Shown in pieces: positions 50,748 to 59,096 of a DNA stretch of 64,000 nucleotides. Under the pieces are notes generated by a model. It was given only the letters and a program-made list of their open reading frames with translations. It was not told the DNA's origin and did not search any database. The stretch is from positions 1-64,000 of the forward strand of contig JAIOOW010000003.1 in the NCBI GenBank assembly GCA_021414205.1. Direction: 5' to 3'. The translations under genes were made by a program, and so were the position numbers. Every line of letters starts with the position of its first letter. The stretch's first letter is position 1. The stretch comes from Candidatus Anderseniibacteriota bacterium (GTDB taxonomy: Bacteria; Patescibacteria; Andersenbacteria; UBA10190).

Positions 50748-51221
50748 ATGCAACCGGATGATTCAGCGGGTATCTTGATAGCGGAACATGTCCGCAGGGT
50801 GTTGGAAGTAATGGGGATAGAAGGTGCACAAGTGTCTTGCAGTTTTCCGGAAGCGGATACGCTTTTGATATCAATTGCGACTGAAGGGTTGGGAAGTATG
50901 CTTATAGGAGCGCAAGGTGCTCATCTCTATGCGTTTCAACATGTTGTGCGCTGTATGCTGAAAAAGAGTATGCAGTCAGATATGCGAATTCTTGTTGATG
51001 TAAATGGGTATCGTGCTCGTCGAGAAAAAGGTCTTGCTGGTTTGGCGGAAGAAACGGCCCGTAAGGCGCAGAAAACAGGTCTTGCGGTCGAGCTTGCACC
51101 TATGAATGCCGTTGATCGTCGCGCAGTTCATACTGCGCTTGCAGGCTACAAGGATGTGCGGACTGAAAGCTTGGGCGAGGGCGTAACGCGCAGAGTGGTT
51201 GTACGTCCAATATTCTTATAA
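50748..51221 (+). CDS. jag: KH-R3H RNA-binding protein Jag/KhpB-like
   Basis: 157 residues from the ATG at 50748; the longer frame overlaps yidC. The KH domain carries a changed GxxG loop (MLIGAQGAHLYAFQH). The R3H domain ends the protein (ELAPMNAVDRRAVHTALAG, TESLGEGVTRRVVVRP). The N-terminal Jag_N domain is absent. The family binds RNA and affects cell division in Firmicutes. A CATACT element lies 9 bases upstream. Its stop is immediately followed by the flippase start. Confidence 0.85.
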   Translation: MQPDDSAGILIAEHVRRVLEVMGIEGAQVSCSFPEADTLLISIATEGLGSMLIGAQGAHLYAFQHVVRCMLKKSMQSDMRILVDVNGYRARREKGLAGLAEETARKAQKTGLAVELAPMNAVDRRAVHTALAGYKDVRTESLGEGVTRRVVVRPIFL

Positions 51222-52655
51222 ATGGCGCAGTCAGTATTGCTGAATAGCTCAGTAGCGCTTGTTGGCAGGCTTATTACGTTGGTATTGGGTCTTGGGGCGA
51301 CTGCCCTTATGACTCGCTTGTTGGGTGCTCAGGAATTCGGCCAATATTCTTTTATTGCAACGATTGGAACATTTTTGCAATTAGTTGCCGATTTCGGACT
51401 GTACCTGACGGCGAGTCGAGAGCTTGGGCACGGGTCGGAGCATACAGATATTCGCTTCGGGCATATTATGTCATTGAGAAGTATTTTTTTAGCCGGTGTG
51501 TATGTGTTGGGCGCGATTGCATTGCTGCTTATTCCTTCGGCACGATCGTATCTTCCTCTTTTTATGGTATTTGCTGTTGGATTTTCCGCTCAATCGGTAA
51601 GTCAGTTGTTGTTGAGCGTTTTTCAGGCGAGTGGTGTTGTTTGGAGGGCAACTGTTAGCGATATTGTGGGCAGATGCGCCCAAATAAGCACCTTAATTCT
51701 GCTGTTTATGCGAGCTGAGCACGTTCCTGCACATGCAGTTAGTGTTGCTGGAGCATTCTCACTTGGTCTTATTGTTTCGTGCGGTGCCTATGTTGTCTTG
51801 GCCCCAAATAAAAGAATTATTATTCCGGTGGTATCCCCCATTATATGGAAGAAGATTATTAAAATTTCTTTGCCGGTAGGAGCACTTTTAGTGCTCAATG
51901 TAATTTACTTTAGGATCGACACGGTTATGCTGGCCATGTTTCGTGCTTCCCAAGAGGTTGGTTGGTATGCATTGGCGTATCGTGTGGTAGAAAATACGCT
52001 GTTCTTTCCCGCAATGCTGGGGGGGCTCGTATTGCCCCATATCAGTTCTGCAATACATAAGAAAAATCACGATCTCTCAAGAGGCTTTGTAGAGCAGGCG
52101 CTCTTTTTATCTATTTCGCTGGCGTTGCCAGTGGTCGGCATTCTTGCTCTGTATGCAAATAGTCTTGTTGTTCTTGTTTCGGGCTATGCATTTGCCCCTG
52201 CCGGCCCCATTCTCGAGGTGCTTGCTTGGGCTGCCGGGATTATGTTTGTTGGAAATATATTAGGGTTTGTATTAATTGCGCTGCAACGCCAAAAAGATCT
52301 TTTATTCCTCTATGCCGGATTGGCTGTTGGTAATATTATTGCTAACCTCGTCTTTATCCCCCATTTTGGGGCGCTTGGAGCAGCTTGGATTACGGTTATA
52401 ACTGAAGGAGTGGCTACTAGTGTCGCATCGTATTTGGTGTATGAGCGCATTAGATGGAGTATTGCGTCGGCGCAACTGCTAAAGATTGGCGTAATTTGTG
52501 GCGTTGCGCTCGTTGTTAGCTATGTATTGCCGGCATCGGTGCCCGTCATTGGTAAAATTGTGTGTGTTTGTGCGGTGTATGCAATCCTCGGATACACTAA
52601 TGGGGTATGGAGTCAGTCAACAACCAATCTTCTCCGCTCCGCAAAGGGAGTATAA
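51222..52655 (+). CDS. Wzx-like polysaccharide flippase
   Basis: 477 residues with about 14 helices, opening VLLNSSVALVGRLITLVLGLG, as in the MOP/MATE-like polysaccharide exporters. GAQEFGQYSFIATIGTFLQL is the typical first loop. It probably flips a lipid-linked oligosaccharide for surface glycan assembly. It starts on the next base after the jag stop and overlaps the first glycosyltransferase by 49 bases. Confidence 0.88.
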   Translation: MAQSVLLNSSVALVGRLITLVLGLGATALMTRLLGAQEFGQYSFIATIGTFLQLVADFGLYLTASRELGHGSEHTDIRFGHIMSLRSIFLAGVYVLGAIALLLIPSARSYLPLFMVFAVGFSAQSVSQLLLSVFQASGVVWRATVSDIVGRCAQISTLILLFMRAEHVPAHAVSVAGAFSLGLIVSCGAYVVLAPNKRIIIPVVSPIIWKKIIKISLPVGALLVLNVIYFRIDTVMLAMFRASQEVGWYALAYRVVENTLFFPAMLGGLVLPHISSAIHKKNHDLSRGFVEQALFLSISLALPVVGILALYANSLVVLVSGYAFAPAGPILEVLAWAAGIMFVGNILGFVLIALQRQKDLLFLYAGLAVGNIIANLVFIPHFGALGAAWITVITEGVATSVASYLVYERIRWSIASAQLLKIGVICGVALVVSYVLPASVPVIGKIVCVCAVYAILGYTNGVWSQSTTNLLRSAKGV

Positions 52656-53560
52656 AAACATGCGATATTATCCTGCCTACGTATAAGAGACCATATGCGT
52701 TGCAGGAAGCGTTGCGGGCGTTACAGGGCCAGCGAATTCCGAGTTCTTGGCAGGTTCGCATTGTTGTGTGTGATGATGGTTCCTCGAGCGCCACTCAAGG
52801 GGTGGTGGATGCGTTTTTCTGGACTGGTCAATGGATGCCACCACTAATTCTTCCGCTCGCGCACCTTGGGCGCTCTGGAGCGCGTAATGCGGGGATTAAG
52901 TGCTCCCAAGCAGATATTATATTGTTATTAGCTGATGATATCCTGTTGCGATCTCACGCGTTGGCGCTTCATTTAGAATTTCATGACCAACATCAAGGCG
53001 CTCAAGATGTTGCCTTAGGATATGTATTATGGGATCCTCGAATTCGCCCTACGCCATTTATGGAGTGGATGACCCATGGAGGTCAGCAAAATAACTATGA
53101 TGCATTACTGGGCGCAAAAACGTGCGATCCGGACAGTTTTTTCTATGGGTCTCACCTATCGATAAAAAGACCCCTCATACAAGAAAACCTATTTTCCGAG
53201 AAGTTTACTGCATACGGCTGGGAAGATTTGGAGCTGGGCAGCCGCTTAAAAGAGAGGGGTGCGCAACTGCACGTCCTTCACAATGCTATTGGGTTGCACC
53301 AGCATTTTTATTCTGCGAAGGAGCTCTTATGGCGACAGCAGATTATTGGGGCTCAAAAATATCGAGTGAACACAAATTCGATTCGAAAGCTAAAACACAG
53401 CCTATACTGGTATTCCGGTGCTCGTCTCTGCTCTGTATATATAATGAAAAAAATGGGCAACAAAGTAAATATTCCAAGAATATTCCAGATTATAATTGCG
53501 GGAGAATTCTGGTATGGGGTGTTTCACTCCCCTGGGCTGTTGAAAAGAAAAACTTTATGA
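52607..53560 (+). CDS. Family 2 glycosyltransferase
   Basis: 317 residues. The GT2 opening is DIILPTYKRPYALQEALRAL, then VVCDDGSS. A DxD-like LLADDILL and a late GWEDLELGSRLKERG (ED motif) complete the GT-A fold. A hydrophobic stretch near the C-terminus may aid membrane contact. It overlaps the flippase end by 49 bases, so an unrecognised later start is possible, but no Met offers one before the GT motif. Confidence 0.85.
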   Translation: MESVNNQSSPLRKGSIKTCDIILPTYKRPYALQEALRALQGQRIPSSWQVRIVVCDDGSSSATQGVVDAFFWTGQWMPPLILPLAHLGRSGARNAGIKCSQADIILLLADDILLRSHALALHLEFHDQHQGAQDVALGYVLWDPRIRPTPFMEWMTHGGQQNNYDALLGAKTCDPDSFFYGSHLSIKRPLIQENLFSEKFTAYGWEDLELGSRLKERGAQLHVLHNAIGLHQHFYSAKELLWRQQIIGAQKYRVNTNSIRKLKHSLYWYSGARLCSVYIMKKMGNKVNIPRIFQIIIAGEFWYGVFHSPGLLKRKTL

Positions 53561-54384
53561 AAGGCTCTATAAAGAGAAAAATAACACGAATACCCAACAT
53601 GTTCACGAAAAGTAGTGGATTATCCACAGACTTATCCACAATAATTCCACAAAGAAGATCAATAATCGTGATTATTGTCCATTTTGGAAACAAAAAAGAT
53701 ACTAATTCCCTCGTGGATTCGCTGAAGAATAATGCTCGCGTGCCAGACGATATTATTGTTATTGATAATGACGTCGACAATAGAGGGTATCTTGGCGGGC
53801 TAAAAGCGGGGGTATTTCAGAGCAGGCAATCCGGATATAGGTCAAACGACCTCCTCGTACTTTTAAATAACGACCTTCGAGTAGGGGTAGGCTTTATTTC
53901 TGAGATTGAAAGATGGTGGGATGAGCAAGGATCTCCTCGCACGCTTGCCGGCCCTACGGCCGGACAGCTTTCGGTTGTAACTGGGCGTGCCCATGTTAGG
54001 TCTTTGCAGAAAAGGGTGTTGCCTAAAGGGTATGTGCACGGTTCGTGTTTGATTGTGGAGCGCGCTTTCTTTGAGCAGCTTTCTGATATGGAGGATTTCT
54101 TTATGTATTGGGAGGATGTTGCGATGAGTTTGCGAGCATTGGCGCTTGGGGGCAATCTGAAAATTATTCCAAACCTTCCCGTGTATCATGACGATGTTCT
54201 AGCGTCGATGTCTGGCGATAAGTTGTATTATTTGGTGCGAAATGGCGCATACGTTCTCGAGAAGCTTAAGTTCCCTTGGGGCGCTTATTGGCGCATAGGT
54301 AATTCGTTGCGATACGCATATCATCGCCTTCTTGGGCACGATGTGATCGTTCGTGCCTTACGTGATAGAAAAAGTATTCTATGA
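53557..54384 (+). CDS. Family 2 glycosyltransferase (WbbL-like)
   Basis: 275 residues from the ATG at 53557, coupled to the previous stop by ATGA. The longer frame upstream lies inside the preceding gene and is not used. IIVIIVHFGNKKDTNSLV opens the domain, VIDND and LVLLNNDLRV are the nucleotide-sugar motifs, and FFMYWEDVAMSLRA carries the acceptor-side ED. It resembles rhamnosyltransferases. Two perfect DnaA boxes lie in codons 22-28. Confidence 0.85.
   Translation: MKGSIKRKITRIPNMFTKSSGLSTDLSTIIPQRRSIIVIIVHFGNKKDTNSLVDSLKNNARVPDDIIVIDNDVDNRGYLGGLKAGVFQSRQSGYRSNDLLVLLNNDLRVGVGFISEIERWWDEQGSPRTLAGPTAGQLSVVTGRAHVRSLQKRVLPKGYVHGSCLIVERAFFEQLSDMEDFFMYWEDVAMSLRALALGGNLKIIPNLPVYHDDVLASMSGDKLYYLVRNGAYVLEKLKFPWGAYWRIGNSLRYAYHRLLGHDVIVRALRDRKSIL
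53620..53640 (+). other. Tandem perfect DnaA boxes inside a glycosyltransferase gene
   Basis: TTATCCACA at 53620-53628 and again at 53632-53640, 12 bases apart and in the same direction, 4.5 kb from dnaA. The encoded residues (LSTDLST) are outside the catalytic core. This could titrate or sense DnaA. Confidence 0.55.
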
Positions 54385-55151
54385 CAATAGGAGCTGTAAT
54401 TGTTACATATAATAGTAAGAATACTGTGCGTGCCTGCATTGATAGCGTGCTCTCTGAGGGGGTATCTGACATTGTCATTGTTGATAGCAATTCAACGGAT
54501 GGTACTCAATTGGTTATATCGAATCTGGAGGGCCGGGTTGTTGAGCTTTCCGAGAATAGAGGATTTGGGTTTGCCGCAAATACTGGTGCATATTTATTGA
54601 ACACTGATTGTGTTCTATTTATAAATCCGGACGCTTATCTAAAACCGGGAGCCCTATCTTCGATGATGCAAGTAATGCATAGCCGTAAAAAAATCGGCGC
54701 TGTTGGTGGAATGCTTGTAGATACGCAGGGCGCCCCAGAGCCATATTCATTTGGAGAAACCGTAACCCCATTTGGGATCCTTGCGAGGGCGCGGAGGAGG
54801 CAAAAGAGTGTTTCTGAGCCGGTTTCAGTGGGGTGGGTTTCGGGTGGCGCCATTCTGGTAAATCGCAGGGTATTTCAGGGTATTGGCGGATTCGATGATA
54901 GTTTTTTTCTGTATTGGGAGGATGTTGATCTATGCAGGAGGATTAAAGAGTGTGGATTTGACGTCTATATTGACCCAAATGCGACTGTTGTTCATGTTCG
55001 CGGAGCGAGCAGTACAGATATTCGAGAAAAAACAGAACTATACGACGCGTCTGCAACCAGGTACTTTCAAAAGTACTACCCCCCTTTTATATGGAGCACT
55101 TATCTTATCGCACGAAAAATATACCGACTCGTGCGCCCATTGGCATATTAA
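54381..55151 (+). CDS. Family 2 glycosyltransferase (rhamnosyltransferase-like)
   Basis: 256 residues. AVIVTYNSKNTVRACIDSVL opens a GT2 domain. IVDSNSTDGT, NRGFGFAANTG, VLFINPDAYL and FFLYWEDVDLCRRI are conserved motifs. It fits the WbbL subgroup, which often transfers rhamnose; the GDP-deoxysugar genes at 17-19 kb could supply the donor. It overlaps the previous gene by 4 bases. Confidence 0.87.
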   Translation: MTIGAVIVTYNSKNTVRACIDSVLSEGVSDIVIVDSNSTDGTQLVISNLEGRVVELSENRGFGFAANTGAYLLNTDCVLFINPDAYLKPGALSSMMQVMHSRKKIGAVGGMLVDTQGAPEPYSFGETVTPFGILARARRRQKSVSEPVSVGWVSGGAILVNRRVFQGIGGFDDSFFLYWEDVDLCRRIKECGFDVYIDPNATVVHVRGASSTDIREKTELYDASATRYFQKYYPPFIWSTYLIARKIYRLVRPLAY

Positions 55152-56323
55152 TTAGTATTTGTGGAGCGGTTATCGTGGGGCAGATAGGGCGCATCCCCTT
55201 AAATAACCAGGGTGGCGGCCTCCTCATAAGTGACATTGTTCTTGTCGCGAGCCTGGCATGCGGGGTAATTACGATGTTGCTTGGCATAATTCCGCTGCAG
55301 GGAGCTCTTAAGGCACCAAGGGTATATGTATATACATCATTGCCATTTTTTCTATGGGTGTTTGCTGTGCTTGTGTATCGCGAGTACATGCTCGGTGTGC
55401 ACTCATTTTTGATTGCCTTGTTGTATGCACTTAGGCTGCTTGCGATATCCCTCTTATTCCCCCTGCTCACCTGTCTCGTGAGCGCAAGAGTAGCTCAAAA
55501 GGCGTTTTTATGGATGTATTACATGCTTATTGCTCTTGGGTATGCCCAGCTCGTCGTATTCCCATCTCTCGTTGGCAACATAAATGGGTGGGATCCTCAT
55601 ATTCATCGTATGGTGGCAACGTGGTTTGATCCGAATTTTTTTGGAGCGTTTATTGCAATGGGTATCTTGCCAGCATTGTATTGGTCTCGAGGAAATATAG
55701 CCGTGCTCGTCGCATCAATGAGCGCATTGGCCCTCACAGGCTCTCGAAGCTCTTGGATTGCCGTTATGATAGCTTGTATCGTGGTTTTGTTCGTGTATCT
55801 GCTGCGCGGATCGCTCGCACCGCATTGGAAGAAGGGCGTGTGCATTGCATTATTGGCTGGTGGAATAGTATGTATTGCTGTTGCCGGTATATTTTCCGAT
55901 CGCATCTCTCATTTTTTCGTGCATGACCCTACCGTAGCATTGCGGTCAGCCGCATATACGGAAACATGGCATCGCCTGGTTGAACCGAATATGCTTTTTG
56001 GGGTCGGATACAATGCGTATCAATTTAGTGCAAAGTCCGCAGGCCTGATACGAGATTTTTCCATCCACTCAAGGGCCGGATCCGATAATAGCGGGATAAC
56101 GCTCCTCGTGACTACGGGAATAATCGGCACTATGCTCTTTTTTCTGCCGTTTATTGTTGGGGTATATTGGCATGGAAAGCAGTGGTTGTTGCACAAAAGG
56201 GGCCAATCGTTACTTTTTCTCTGGTCGCTGGTTGTTATTATTGTGCATGCACAGTTTGAAAATAGCTTACTATATCCACACCTGTTGATGGCGTTTATTA
56301 TTATTGCCGTGGCTACGCTATGA
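55091..56323 (+). CDS. O-antigen ligase/polymerase-like membrane protein
   Basis: 410 residues with about 11 helices. A central long loop with DPNFFGAFIAMG and a GSRSSWIA helix match the Wzy/WaaL (O-antigen ligase) superfamily. GVGYNAYQFSAKSAG in a later loop holds candidate catalytic residues. It overlaps the previous gene by 61 bases. It may polymerise or ligate the flipped glycan. Confidence 0.8.
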   Translation: MEHLSYRTKNIPTRAPIGILISICGAVIVGQIGRIPLNNQGGGLLISDIVLVASLACGVITMLLGIIPLQGALKAPRVYVYTSLPFFLWVFAVLVYREYMLGVHSFLIALLYALRLLAISLLFPLLTCLVSARVAQKAFLWMYYMLIALGYAQLVVFPSLVGNINGWDPHIHRMVATWFDPNFFGAFIAMGILPALYWSRGNIAVLVASMSALALTGSRSSWIAVMIACIVVLFVYLLRGSLAPHWKKGVCIALLAGGIVCIAVAGIFSDRISHFFVHDPTVALRSAAYTETWHRLVEPNMLFGVGYNAYQFSAKSAGLIRDFSIHSRAGSDNSGITLLVTTGIIGTMLFFLPFIVGVYWHGKQWLLHKRGQSLLFLWSLVVIIVHAQFENSLLYPHLLMAFIIIAVATL

Positions 56324-57501
56324 GCTATAATTCCTTGCTGCTGGTACTAGCGGGAATTCTCCCCTTGTATATTGTCCGCTTCTCGATTTTTGGCGTTCCA
56401 ACAAACGCATTTGAGGTTTCTGTATTATTAGCTCTTTGTATTGGAGTCTTTTCTATTAACATCAGAAGGAGCTGGGTGTACGCGCTAAAAACGATGCCTC
56501 GAGGGATGCAAATTGCCATCGCACTCTTGTTTTTGTCGGCGTGTATCTCAGCTGCAATTTCTCATGAAATGCGAGTGAGCTTTGGGATTTTAAAGGGCTG
56601 GTTTATTGTGCCGATGGTCTTTGGGTTTTTAGTTATGAGCGCAATAAAATATAACTCCGCCATGAAACCGCGAATACTAGATTCGCTGATGGTATCTGGG
56701 GTAGTCGTGTCCGTAATTGGTATGTTGCAAATCGGCTCGATGCCAAGGATTGCGTCTGTGTATGACGTGCCAAACTCACTGGCATTATTTATAGTTCCTC
56801 TAGTAATTATTGCTTTATATAGAGGCGTATTACTCAGAAATCGGGCATATCTTGTGTCTGCTGCTATTATAGCTATTGCCATTCTTGCGACGCAATCCGT
56901 TGGGGCGATATTTGCGCTTATAGGAACTGGTAGTATCGGCTGGTTTGCGGGTATTTTGCCAGCGGTTTTCAATTCGAAAGCGCAAAGGTTGAGAGTACGT
57001 TTTTTGAGCTGGGTGATAATGGCTGTTATTTTTATCGCTTTTGTATTGTCGGGTCGGATTCAGTATCTCATCCCCCCGCTTCTTCATCCTGGGGCAACAA
57101 ATTCCGCAACGGTGCGACTGCAATTATGGGATGTTGGTATTCGCCTTATACAAAAGCACTCGATTCTTGGTGTTGGGCTTGGGCAGTTCGAGCCAGCATA
57201 TCAGGCACAACTTCATCAGCTTTTTACTCAACATGTCCCAGGGTTGCAGGCAGAATACGTTTTTCGAGATCCGCACAATTGGATTATATCGTTTTGGTTG
57301 AACCTCGGTATCTTGGGTTTGGTAAGTTTCGCATATATAAATTACAAAGCCATTCGTATTTCAATAAAGTCTAAAAACCTAGAAAATAGAGCAATCGCTC
57401 TTGCTGGTATTTCTACACTGTTATTTGGGTTAGTTGATACGATCTACTGGAAAAACGATCTATCGGTGCTGTGGTGGATGGTAATGGTATTAGCGTTCTG
57501 A
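56320..57501 (+). CDS. Second O-antigen ligase/polymerase-like membrane protein
   Basis: 393 residues with about 10-11 helices. TNSATVRLQLWDVGIRLIQ and LGVGLGQFEPAYQ lie in the large loop where WaaL-like proteins keep their catalytic Arg and His, followed by DPHNWIISFW. It is coupled to the first such protein by ATGA. Two in tandem may split polymerisation and transfer roles. It closes the polysaccharide operon; no terminator is seen before the convergent pilin-like remnant 14 bases away. Confidence 0.8.
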   Translation: MSYNSLLLVLAGILPLYIVRFSIFGVPTNAFEVSVLLALCIGVFSINIRRSWVYALKTMPRGMQIAIALLFLSACISAAISHEMRVSFGILKGWFIVPMVFGFLVMSAIKYNSAMKPRILDSLMVSGVVVSVIGMLQIGSMPRIASVYDVPNSLALFIVPLVIIALYRGVLLRNRAYLVSAAIIAIAILATQSVGAIFALIGTGSIGWFAGILPAVFNSKAQRLRVRFLSWVIMAVIFIAFVLSGRIQYLIPPLLHPGATNSATVRLQLWDVGIRLIQKHSILGVGLGQFEPAYQAQLHQLFTQHVPGLQAEYVFRDPHNWIISFWLNLGILGLVSFAYINYKAIRISIKSKNLENRAIALAGISTLLFGLVDTIYWKNDLSVLWWMVMVLAF

Positions 57502-57514
57502 TTTGAGGAGATGG

Positions 57515-57868
57515 CTAAGGGTTTTTTTCAAGCGCGCGAACTCGATCAATTAAATCTTGTAACCTTGCCTCGTCTTTATTTATTTGGTCTTGTAGCTCAG
57601 CGGATGCAGTTCCTCCTGGAGGTATCTGGCTTTCTAATGTCGAAATATCGTTTGTAATAGCTTGTTCTTGGGATTGGAGGTCCGCAATTTCAGCAGCAGT
57701 ATCTGTTCCCGAACCCCCAGAACTAGTTGAGGATGTTCCTCCCCCCGGTGCTCCGCTTCCTACAGGCCCCAAGCTTGGCTCCACTGCATTTTTCCCCAAG
57801 AAAGGATTGATGGTGTTAAGCAATACTACGGATATGAATGCAATGAATATGCCCAGCAATGCAGACAT
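57515..57868 (-). pseudogene. Detached C-terminal part of the pilin-like gene, with coiled-coil tail
   Basis: The open frame begins inside repeat copy 1 (first Met at 57868) and reads 44 residues identical to the end of the intact-looking gene at 58569. It then continues 73 residues: Gly/Ser/Thr linker and an acidic coiled coil (AEIADLQSQEQAITNDISTL, DEARLQDLIDRVRALEKN). It has no start signal of its own. Joined in frame to the 58096-58569 gene by removal of 362 bp, it would give one 230-residue protein. So it reads as the displaced 3' end of that gene. Confidence 0.75.
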
Positions 57869-57877
57869 GATCCATTC
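57737..57877. repeat. 141-bp direct repeat, copy 1
   Basis: Identical over its whole length to 58099-58239, in the same orientation, 362 bp apart. It encodes the second membrane helix and a Gly/Pro segment of the pilin-like protein. In this copy the upstream sequence joins it out of frame. Confidence 0.95.
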
Positions 57878-58074
57878 TTTGTATCAAGAAAAGCCCCTAC
57901 TGGCTGATTCGCGGTAAAGGTTTTTGATCCTGGTAATCCGACTTCGAAACATCCTAATGCGGATGCTGATGATGGGCAGGGCGCAGATGTTTGTGCGTGC
58001 GCGGAATATCCAAAAAGTACCGACAAAAAGAGGCTGGAGGTAGTAATAAATTTTTTTATGGTGCTATGGTTCAT
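57826..58074 (-). pseudogene. Truncated paralogue of the pilin-like protein
   Basis: 82 residues. A signal peptide (about residues 1-28) is followed by PCPSSASALGCFEVGLPG, a clear paralogue of ACPSGSTYGCLEVGLPG in the 58569 gene. After about residue 65 it enters repeat copy 1 in the wrong frame and ends after 16 residues unlike the family (CLHCWAYSLHSYP). The first transmembrane segment is missing. A TATACT element (58085-58090) lies 10 bases before its ATG. It is probably non-functional as read, or one half of a switchable arrangement. Confidence 0.7.
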
Positions 58075-58095
58075 GACGCAAGTAAGTATACCGCA

Positions 58096-58569
58096 CTATC
58101 CTCCCCCCGGTGCTCCGCTTCCTACAGGCCCCAAGCTTGGCTCCACTGCATTTTTCCCCAAGAAAGGATTGATGGTGTTAAGCAATACTACGGATATGAA
58201 TGCAATGAATATGCCCAGCAATGCAGACATGATCCATTCGGTGATAACGCCAATGATGACGAGGATTGCGAGGGCGAATTTCACAACGAGGTTAACTAAA
58301 TCTCTGATAGGGGTGCCGGCATATGCAATTGCGTCAACTTTTGATCCAGCACTAAAATCGCTATTGCCCGGCAATCCAACCTCAAGACAGCCGTATGTTG
58401 ATCCGGATGGGCACGCTTGCGCACTAGTAGAGCTAGAACCTGTGTCTATAACATCTCCGCCGGGCGCAGGCTTGCCGTTTCCTATTTGCGCCTGAGCGTA
58501 CATATGTTGATTTCCGAGCAAGAAAAATGTGCTCATTATCACGAATGCTATTTTCTGTGGTAGCGGCAT
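58096..58569 (-). CDS. Pilin-like (VirB2/TrbC-type) membrane protein, truncated after the repeat
   Basis: 157 residues from the ATG at 58569, which has a TATACT element 7 bases upstream; an earlier Met would overlap the upstream gene. A signal peptide ends at MYAQAQ. A Cys-containing external segment (CPSGSTYGCLEVGLPG) and two hydrophobic helices (LVNLVVKFALAILVIIGVI and SALLGIFIAFISVVLL) follow. Two adjacent helices after a signal peptide, beside VirB4 and VirB6, suggest a VirB2-like pilin. The frame stops right after the repeat, losing the coiled-coil tail now found at 57515-57736. Confidence 0.7.
   Translation of the reverse strand: MPLPQKIAFVIMSTFFLLGNQHMYAQAQIGNGKPAPGGDVIDTGSSSTSAQACPSGSTYGCLEVGLPGNSDFSAGSKVDAIAYAGTPIRDLVNLVVKFALAILVIIGVITEWIMSALLGIFIAFISVVLLNTINPFLGKNAVEPSLGPVGSGAPGGG
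58099..58239. repeat. 141-bp direct repeat, copy 2
   Basis: Perfect copy of 57737-57877. Here it is in frame with the preceding part of the 58569 gene, and the frame meets TAG on the first codon past the repeat. Confidence 0.95.
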
Positions 58570-58576
58570 TAATATT

Positions 58577-58582
58577 AGTATA
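58577..58582 (-). promoter_or_regulatory. -10 element TATACT for the pilin-like gene, 7 bases before ATG
   Basis: Minus strand TATACT, AATATTA, ATG at 58569. It gives the pilin-like gene a promoter separate from the VirB4 genes. Confidence 0.5.
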
Positions 58583-58589
58583 TCACGCA

Positions 58590-59093
58590 CTACTTTACGT
58601 TTTGTAAAGAACCGATGCTTTGGCACATACCCAGCGTTGCTTTATCAACTGTCCATCCGGTCCATGTGTCGCAATACCCTTTGAATAGTAAGAAGAATAC
58701 GATAGTTATCAGAACTGTTCCTAGAAGAATTGCGATTAATGAAGTGATAATAATTCCACTGATACCTTTTTTCCCTCCAATGTATCTTCCTAACAGCGCT
58801 CCCGCAGCTGTTCCTAGGAATGGAATAACAGATCCAATCCACCCTCCTGCAAATTCGCCCGCTACCTGTCCCGCCTTCTTATCTGCCATTTTTACGGCTC
58901 TATTGCTGGCCATGGATTTTAATAGCGATAGATTTTGCTTGTGAGCATATTCTCTATTTGCGGTATCTTGATCCTCTTCGTCGATATTCGTGTTTACTAA
59001 TTGGGGCTTATAGGATCTTTTTTGTATTTGAGCCTCTATGCGATTGCGATTTGCGTTTAATTCTGCAAGGCGAGCATGTTCATTGCTTGCCAT
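58590..59093 (-). CDS. Glycine-zipper membrane protein in the secretion operon
   Basis: 167 residues. A charged helical N-terminus (to about residue 75) is followed by a glycine-zipper stretch (GQVAGEFAGGWIG, GTAAGALLGRYIGG), then a strong helix (SGIIITSLIAILLGTVLITI) and a short tail with two Cys. It starts 3 bases after the VirB4 stop. Glycine zippers pack or form channels in membranes, so it may be part of the secretion channel. Family not recognised. Confidence 0.7.
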   Translation of the reverse strand: MASNEHARLAELNANRNRIEAQIQKRSYKPQLVNTNIDEEDQDTANREYAHKQNLSLLKSMASNRAVKMADKKAGQVAGEFAGGWIGSVIPFLGTAAGALLGRYIGGKKGISGIIITSLIAILLGTVLITIVFFLLFKGYCDTWTGWTVDKATLGMCQSIGSLQNVK

Positions 59094-59096
59094 ATA

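Noticed and set aside
53122..53556. N-terminal extension of the second glycosyltransferase by about 145 codons
   Set aside because: It overlaps the previous glycosyltransferase in another frame and has no GT motif; the ATGA-coupled start at 53557 fits the family.
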